From assembly GCA_003224635.1 (NCBI GenBank), contig QHZK01000076.1, positions 1-19,594 of the forward strand: DNA of 19,594 bases, given 5' to 3'. Origin of the DNA: Acidobacteriota bacterium. Its GTDB lineage: Bacteria; Acidobacteriota; Terriglobia; UBA7540. The stretch's first letter is position 1. Each line of letters starts with the position of its first letter. This document shows positions 15,442-19,594 of the stretch, in pieces. The position numbers and the translations under genes were made by a program. The notes below the pieces were generated by a model that was not told the DNA's origin, searched no databases, and saw only the letters and a program-made list of their open reading frames with translations.

Positions 15442-16485
15442 ATGAGCAACGAAGAGTTAGTGATCACACCTGGAAACTTGCCGGACTACCTCGCGGCTCA
15501 GGGACTGATTGAGCGAGCCGAGGACGTTACGGTGCGCGAGCTGGGCGGCGGGGTCTCTAACCTCGTCCTGCTGGTCGAATCGCTCGACGGCGCCCGCCGC
15601 TGGGTCGTGAAGCAGTCGCTCGGAAAGCTTCGCGTCAAGGACGATTGGCGGAGTGACCGCGGGCGAATTTTCCGCGAAGCGGAGGCCCTTGAGTGTTTGA
15701 AGCCGTCGCTGGGCGCTTACGCGATCGCGCAGGTGATTCACGTTGACCGCGCGAGCTACCTTTACGTCATGACCGCCGCGCCCGCCGGGTCCGTCCCCTG
15801 GAAGGAGCAGTTGCTGGGGCGCCGGGCGGACCTGGCCGTCGCCCGCGAGGCGGGCGCGTTTCTGGCGCAAATGATCGCCGCTTCCCGGCACGACCCGCAG
15901 TTCCGAGAGAAGTTCGGCGACCGGAGCGTTTTCGATCAACTTCGGATCGATCCCTACTACCGCACCGCGGCGGCGCGCCACCCGGACGTGGCGGCGGCTT
16001 TGCAGGACCTAATTGCCGACTCCTGGAAAATTCAAACGGCGCTCGTGCACGGCGATTACAGCCCCAAGAACATGCTGGTGCGCCGGGAGAAGATCTTCCT
16101 GATCGATTTCGAGGTGATCCACTGGGGCGACCCGGCCTTCGATTCCGGGTTTCTCTTGAACCACCTTTTCTTGAAGGCGTTCCACCAACGGTCCGTCGCC
16201 GAGATCTTCATCGAGGCCGCACGCGAGTTCTGGAAGACGCTGCTTAACGCGTTAATGTTTGAACAGCGGGCCGCCGGCGACTTCGAGCGCATGACGGTGC
16301 GGCACCTGGGCGGCCTGATGCTGGCGCGCATCGACGGCAAGTCACCGGTCGAGTATATCCAGGACCAGGAAACCAAGGAGCGGGTCAGGCGCGCGGCCAA
16401 GCGCATTCTTCTCGAGCGGCCGGAACGCCTGGAAGAGGTTGTCACGATGGTCCGCCATGCACCCTTTCTCCAGCAGGGCATGTAG
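15442..16485 (+). CDS. APH-family kinase, similar to methylthioribose kinase
   Basis: The 347-residue cytoplasmic product starts at ATG 15442, overlapping the hydrolase TGA as ATGA; an upstream in-frame ATG at 15370 lies in the hydrolase shadow. It has the protein-kinase-like fold of aminoglycoside/choline kinases: glycine loop GGGVSN (35-40), ATP-binding Lys57 in WVVKQSL, Brenner motif HGDYSPKN (203-210, catalytic Asp205), and IDFEVIHWGDPAFD (221-234) in place of DFG. The order KQSLGKLRVK...R...EAEAL and LRIDPYYRTAA resembles methylthioribose kinases, but the exact substrate (a small hydroxy compound) is not determined. It lies about 150 bases before a variant enolase on the same strand, separated by an inverted-repeat element. 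The pair may serve one pathway. Confidence 0.82.
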   Translation: MSNEELVITPGNLPDYLAAQGLIERAEDVTVRELGGGVSNLVLLVESLDGARRWVVKQSLGKLRVKDDWRSDRGRIFREAEALECLKPSLGAYAIAQVIHVDRASYLYVMTAAPAGSVPWKEQLLGRRADLAVAREAGAFLAQMIAASRHDPQFREKFGDRSVFDQLRIDPYYRTAAARHPDVAAALQDLIADSWKIQTALVHGDYSPKNMLVRREKIFLIDFEVIHWGDPAFDSGFLLNHLFLKAFHQRSVAEIFIEAAREFWKTLLNALMFEQRAAGDFERMTVRHLGGLMLARIDGKSPVEYIQDQETKERVRRAAKRILLERPERLEEVVTMVRHAPFLQQGM

Positions 16486-16488
16486 TTA

Positions 16489-16508
16489 ATTTAACAGGCT
16501 GCCGAAAA
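16489..16508 (-). repeat. dispersed short repeat, copy 2
   Basis: ATTTAACAGGCTGCCGAAAA is the inverted counterpart of the repeat at 323-342, with one mismatch in the shared 19 bases. It begins three bases after the kinase stop codon and lies next to the larger inverted repeat at 16526-16626. Confidence 0.6.
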
Positions 16509-16525
16509 GTGTTTGGTCGCGCTCC

Positions 16526-16626
16526 GGAAGGGCGGGTCTTTAGACCCGCCGAAGAGAAGAAGAAAAATAACTTAACTATTTTGTTCTCTTGTCCGCTTTA
16601 CGGCGGAGTTAAAACCCCGCCCTTCC
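16526..16626. repeat. MITE-like nested inverted repeat in front of the enolase gene
   Basis: The ends are near-perfect inverted copies: GGAAGGGCGGGTCTTT... on the left and, complemented from the right, GGAAGGGCGGGGTTTT.... Moving inward, AAGAGAA pairs with TTCTCTT and AAAATA with TATTTT around the centre ACTTAAC (16570-16576), so the whole 101 bases can fold into one long stem. The left arm also contains a perfect 9-bp hairpin, GGCGGGTCT-TT-AGACCCGCC (16531-16550). There is no coding capacity. It ends eight bases before the ATG at 16635. Confidence 0.7.
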
Positions 16627-16634
16627 CCACAGAC

Positions 16635-17927
16635 ATGGCAAACATCAGCTCGGTTCGCGCGCGCGAAGTGCTCGACTCGCGCGGCAATCCTACCGTTGAA
16701 GTCGAGGTCAGGCTCGACGACGGCGCCTCGGGGCGCGCCCTCGTGCCCTCCGGCGCCTCGACGGGCAAGGCCGAGGCGCTCGAGCTGCGCGATGGCGACG
16801 CCGAGCGGTACGCCGGGTGCGGGGCGCTCCAGGCGGTCGCGAACGTCGAGCACGCGATTGCGGCGGCCTTGCGGGGTGTCGAAGCATCTGAGCAGGCCGC
16901 CTTGGATGATCGACTGATCGAGCTCGACGGGACCGCGAGCAAGCGGCGCCTGGGGGCGAATGCGATTCTCGGAGCGTCGCTCGCCGTGGCTCGGGCGGCG
17001 GCGTCCTCGGCCGGCCTGCCGCTTTACCGATATCTGGGCGGGGCGTCCGCCTCGGAGCTGCCCGTGCCCATGGTCAACGTCTTGAGCGGCGGCATTCACG
17101 GCGGCGGGAACATCGACTTCCAGGACTTTCAGGTGATCCCGTTGCGCGCGCGCCGCTATTCCGAGGCGCTTGAGAACGTGGTGGCGATTTACCGGGCCAT
17201 GAAAGACGTTCTGAAATCGCGAGGAGTGTACGAGGCCGGCGTTGCCGACGAAGGGGGCTACGCGCCGAGGCTCGAGTCCAACGAGGCCGGCTTCGAACGG
17301 ATCGTCGAGGCCATCGAGCGCGCGGGATTCAAGCCGGGCGAGGATGCCGCCATTGCCGTCGATGTGGCTGCGAGCCACCTTGAGGACGGCGGCCACTACC
17401 GCCTCGCCCGAGAGGACCTCGAACTCGATTCATCCCAGCTGGTCGAACGACTGGAGCGCTGGACGGGACGCTATCCCATCCTCTCGATTGAGGATGGCCT
17501 GGGCGAGGAGGATTGGAGCGGCTGGAAAATGTTGACCGAACGCCTGCGAAGCCGCTGCCAGTTGCTGGGCGACGATTTGTTTGTCACCAACGTCTCCAGG
17601 CTGCGGCGCGGAATTGTCGAAGGTATTGCAAATGCCGTGCTCGTGAAAATGAACCAGGTGGGAACAATCACCGAGACGCTTGAAGTGGTCCGCCTGGCGA
17701 AGCAGCACGGCTACCGCACCGTGGTCAGCGCGCGCTCGGGCGAGACGGAAGACGATTCTCTGGCCGACTTGGCGGTGGCCACTTCAGCCTCCCAGATCAA
17801 AATCGGCGCCGTCACGCGCTCGGAGCGCCTGGCCAAGTATAATCGCCTGCTGCGCATCGAGCAGGAGCTCGGCGAGCGCGCCGAATATCGCGGGGCGCGG
17901 GTTTTCACAGACTTCCGATGTCCGTAA
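16635..17927 (+). CDS. enolase paralogue with altered active site
   Basis: The 430-residue product spans the full enolase length. Kept: SGASTG loop (39-44), His155 (yeast His159), Glu206 in DEGGYAP (yeast Glu211), Mg ligands Asp243, Glu286 in SIEDGL and Asp313 in GDDLFVTN, Lys338, Arg367, Ser368 and Lys389. Changed: the usual SHRSGE is SARSGE, so yeast His373 is Ala366; the usual QEF is QDF, so Glu168 is Asp164; and the usual NGGxH is SGGIH. Classical enolases convert 2-phosphoglycerate to phosphoenolpyruvate; with these changes the enzyme may be weak or act on another 2-phospho-hydroxyacid. The ATG at 16635 begins the conserved MANISSVRAREVLDSRGNPT; the frame upstream runs through the inverted repeat. 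No ribosome site is visible, as the element occupies its place. I withhold the symbol eno because the housekeeping enolase is probably elsewhere. Confidence 0.88.
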   Translation: MANISSVRAREVLDSRGNPTVEVEVRLDDGASGRALVPSGASTGKAEALELRDGDAERYAGCGALQAVANVEHAIAAALRGVEASEQAALDDRLIELDGTASKRRLGANAILGASLAVARAAASSAGLPLYRYLGGASASELPVPMVNVLSGGIHGGGNIDFQDFQVIPLRARRYSEALENVVAIYRAMKDVLKSRGVYEAGVADEGGYAPRLESNEAGFERIVEAIERAGFKPGEDAAIAVDVAASHLEDGGHYRLAREDLELDSSQLVERLERWTGRYPILSIEDGLGEEDWSGWKMLTERLRSRCQLLGDDLFVTNVSRLRRGIVEGIANAVLVKMNQVGTITETLEVVRLAKQHGYRTVVSARSGETEDDSLADLAVATSASQIKIGAVTRSERLAKYNRLLRIEQELGERAEYRGARVFTDFRCP

Positions 17928-18088
17928 CCTGAAGATGGGGTTCGGGTCCGGGGGCCTGACGCACAGTACCTCCGTGAGGGCAACACACTCTGACATGCAG
18001 TACGTCCCGGCGGACTGTGCATCTAATAAACCGAATGAAGGGGGAGGCAACGGCTTAGGTAGGGGGATTCAAACACAGGAGAAGCCAT

Positions 18089-18982
18089 ATGAAGGCCTAC
18101 ACATCGGTGCCCAGGGCAAGGAGGCCAATCAGCTTGCTGGCGCTTGGATTGCTGGCTTCCGCGCCGGTGGCCGTCCTCGGCGTGGAGAGGGCGCTCGAGT
18201 TCAAACCCGGGTTCAACCTGTTGTCCCCGGCAGAGGACGTCCAGGTAGGTCGCGAGAACGCCGCGCAGGTCGAGAAACAACTGCCCATCCTTCACGACGC
18301 CGAGGTGGAGCGTTACTTGGGCGACCTGGGGCGGCGGCTTGCAGCCCACTCCCCTAACAACCGAAGCGAATACGTTTGGGTCTTCAAAGTAGTCAACAGC
18401 CGCGACATCAATGCCTTCGCGCTGCCCGGAGGATACGTATACGTCAACCGCGGCGCGGTCGAAGCGGCCCAGAATGAAGCGCAGCTCGCCGGGGTGATGG
18501 CCCACGAGGAGGGCCATGTGGTGATGCGTCACGGCACCCACCAGGCTTCAGAAAGGATGCTCGCTCAGGCGCCACTGGCGATTCTCGGCGGCGCTCTGGG
18601 CCAAGGCGGGAGCTGGTTGAGCCGGCTGGCCCAGTACGGCATCGGTTTCGGCGTGAATTCGGTGTTTCTGCACAATTCGCGCGGCATCGAGGCGCAAGCC
18701 GACCAGGTGGGCGCCTACACCCTTTACCAGATAGGCTACGACCCCCATGCCATGGCGCAGTTCTTCCAGATCATCGAGCAAAAATATCCAGACCGCACGA
18801 TGGAGTTTTTCTCGGACCACCCGAACCCAGAGCACCGCATTGAGAAGATCGACCAGGAAATTCCGGAGCTGGGTCCCCCCAAGGCATGGAAGACCGACAG
18901 CCCTGACTTCGAGTCCGTAAAGCATAGGCTGCTCAGCATGCCCCCGCCACCCAAGCTAAATCCCAAGGCGCCCGCCGTGTAA
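18089..18982 (+). CDS. secreted M48-family zinc metalloprotease (BepA/YfgC-like)
   Basis: The 297-residue product starts at ATG 18089 after AGGAG (18077-18081). A signal peptide covers about residues 1-31. The peptidase core shows NAFALPGGYVYVNRG (108-122), the zinc site HEEGH (139-143, usually HExxH with catalytic Glu140), the third ligand Glu201 in RGIEAQAD, and SDHPNPEHRI near 242-251. All are standard for M48 peptidases such as BepA/YfgC and Loip, which act in the periplasm on misfolded or unassembled outer-membrane proteins. The TPR region of BepA is absent, so it is the short form. A Pro-rich tail ends the protein. It stands 161 bases after the enolase, where I see no terminator; co-transcription is possible but unproven. 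Confidence 0.9.
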   Translation: MKAYTSVPRARRPISLLALGLLASAPVAVLGVERALEFKPGFNLLSPAEDVQVGRENAAQVEKQLPILHDAEVERYLGDLGRRLAAHSPNNRSEYVWVFKVVNSRDINAFALPGGYVYVNRGAVEAAQNEAQLAGVMAHEEGHVVMRHGTHQASERMLAQAPLAILGGALGQGGSWLSRLAQYGIGFGVNSVFLHNSRGIEAQADQVGAYTLYQIGYDPHAMAQFFQIIEQKYPDRTMEFFSDHPNPEHRIEKIDQEIPELGPPKAWKTDSPDFESVKHRLLSMPPPPKLNPKAPAV

Positions 18983-19355
18983 CCTGACTCGGAAATCTGG
19001 GAGCTAGCGTCAGCTCACCCCAATAGAGTCTGCCCTCCCTCCAATATTCGTTCTTCCCTCGTTTCTCCGCTTCCTCATGTGCTCCAGGTGGCCTCCGGCC
19101 ACACGGACTGCCGCGGCGCAGGATAAACGCGCCAAACCCCGCGTCAGTGTCGTCGGCTACACTTCAACCCGCCAGTGCCTGCCTTATGTGCCTACGGTTC
19201 AGGGATTTAAGGGATGATTCTCATTTGACTGTTAAATTACCATAACGTTTTTTAATTTACTCATAATTAACCGACGCGTAGTTAACGTTCGAGATAACCT
19301 CGTCCCAGTGAAAGGGGGAGGACGAAAACATCTGAGAACCAAACGGAGGCTCGCT
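18983..19355. other. intergenic region before the phosphoesterase gene
   Basis: No convincing gene is found in these 373 bases. A perfect hairpin GTGGCC-TCC-GGCCAC (19088-19102) has no T-tract after it. GC falls sharply from about 19221 to 19275, where the promoter-like elements listed separately lie. The ribosome site GGAGG (19345-19349) closes the region. Confidence 0.5.
19225..19271 (+). promoter_or_regulatory. AT-rich promoter-like region with direct repeats
   Basis: TTGACT (19225-19230) is a good -35 candidate, but the nearest -10-like boxes (TTTAAT at 19251, CATAAT at 19262) are badly spaced for it. TTAAATTACCATAA (19232-19245) is repeated imperfectly as TTAATTTACTCATAA (19252-19266), 20 bases or two helical turns apart, as expected for a dimeric or tandem regulator site. 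It is about 90-130 bases upstream of the phosphoesterase start. Confidence 0.35.
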
Positions 19356-19594
19356 TTGAAAAAAGTTCACCGGCTTCTCTCGCTCCTGATTCTAGGCCTG
19401 CTCGTTAGTGTGATGCAGGCTGGAGCGCAGACACTCCCCCAGTTCGGACACGTCGCCATCGTGGTCCTGGAAAACACCAACTATAGCTCCAGCGTTGGGC
19501 ATATGCCTTACCTAGACTCCTTGGTCGCGAAGTACGGCTTGGCAACCAACTACTACGCCGACACTCACCCCTCCATCGGCAACTACTTCACCCT
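19356..19594 (+). CDS. secreted phosphoesterase (PF04185-like), 5' part only
   Basis: The gene runs off the window; 79 codons are visible. It starts at TTG 19356, six bases after GGAGG (19345-19349). Residues 1-25 (LKKVHRLLSLLILGLLVSVMQAGA) form a signal peptide. The mature start, HVAIVVLENTNYSSSVGHMPYLDSL then THPSIGNYF, matches the phosphoesterase family of acid phosphatases and phospholipase C-like enzymes: VVLEN carries the first metal-binding Glu-Asn, and the THPS segment holds the usual nucleophile Thr region. Secreted phosphate-ester cleavage is the expected role. The exact subfamily cannot be set without the rest. Confidence 0.75.
   Translation, partial: MKKVHRLLSLLILGLLVSVMQAGAQTLPQFGHVAIVVLENTNYSSSVGHMPYLDSLVAKYGLATNYYADTHPSIGNYFT

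Larger units (their letters stand above)
14403..15445 (+). pseudogene. secreted alpha/beta-hydrolase, broken by an insertion and a deletion
   Basis: Three pieces of one hydrolase remain. Piece 1 (14403-about 14636): signal peptide, then KIHYYEAGQGPNVIFLHGLGGDAGMWAG with the HG oxyanion motif. Piece 2 (about 15286-15348): IGPVSEKYHLYVLDQSGFGR, the strand that normally follows a few residues later. Piece 3 (about 15344-15445, another frame): GAKLVVFDQCGHVPQIEKPQ to the end, carrying the catalytic His. Between pieces 1 and 2 is an insertion of about 650 bases; between 2 and 3 the middle of the enzyme, including the nucleophile Ser, is deleted. The product cannot be an active hydrolase. Its TGA still overlaps the ATG of the kinase gene, so the intact gene was probably translationally coupled to it. 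Start 14403 follows GTGAGGGT. Confidence 0.85.

Noticed and set aside
16572..17396. Minus-strand open frame of 274 codons opposite the enolase
   Set aside because: Antisense shadow of a conserved enzyme gene in GC-rich DNA.
19088..19102. Perfect GTGGCC/GGCCAC hairpin as terminator of the metalloprotease gene
   Set aside because: No T-run follows and it lies over 100 bases after the stop codon.

Overview
The window looks like chromosomal DNA of an Acidobacteriota bacterium (soil or subsurface type). I base this on the high GC, two large secreted proteins with a DUF7948-type N-terminus, SBBP repeats, choice-of-anchor D (Hydin-like) domains and C-terminal membrane helices, a DUF2844/DUF3443 pair, and many dispersed palindromic elements. 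The assignment is inference from gene style; no rRNA or other phylogenetic marker is present.

Layout: 360-2818 (+) holds a two-gene operon: a secreted alpha-toroid protein with a CxxCH haem motif, overlapping by one base a secreted enterochelin-esterase-like hydrolase. Convergent to it, 2874-4549 (-) holds DUF2844 followed by a DUF3443 lipoprotein, coupled by an ATGA overlap; the DUF3443 protein carries paired DTGS/DSGS motifs like a pepsin. A 439-base divergent spacer contains a good sigma70-type promoter reading into a secreted, probable outer-membrane protein (4989-6002). After a cloverleaf-like palindrome come two tandem giant SBBP paralogues (6074-10009 and 10113-14011). Both carry arrays of 7-bp degenerate DNA repeats inside the coding sequence, at matching places. 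The second paralogue is frameshifted near its C-terminus.

From 14059 on the + strand: a small CxxC protein, an alpha/beta-hydrolase gene ruined by a roughly 650-base low-GC insertion (which brings a SnoaL/NTF2-like gene) and by a separate internal deletion, an APH/methylthioribose-kinase-like kinase that overlaps the hydrolase remnant by ATGA, a roughly 100-base MITE-like inverted repeat, an enolase paralogue with changed active-site residues, an M48 metalloprotease, and the first 79 codons of a phosphoesterase.

Most of the window encodes exported or envelope proteins. The kinase and variant enolase form the only clear cytoplasmic metabolic pair; they probably belonged to one operon with the now broken hydrolase. 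The points most worth follow-up are the in-frame heptamer arrays, the variant enolase with its kinase, the pepsin-like DUF3443 lipoprotein, and the insertion/deletion history of the hydrolase. I do not see a defence system, CRISPR array, prophage, transposase, tRNA or rRNA.
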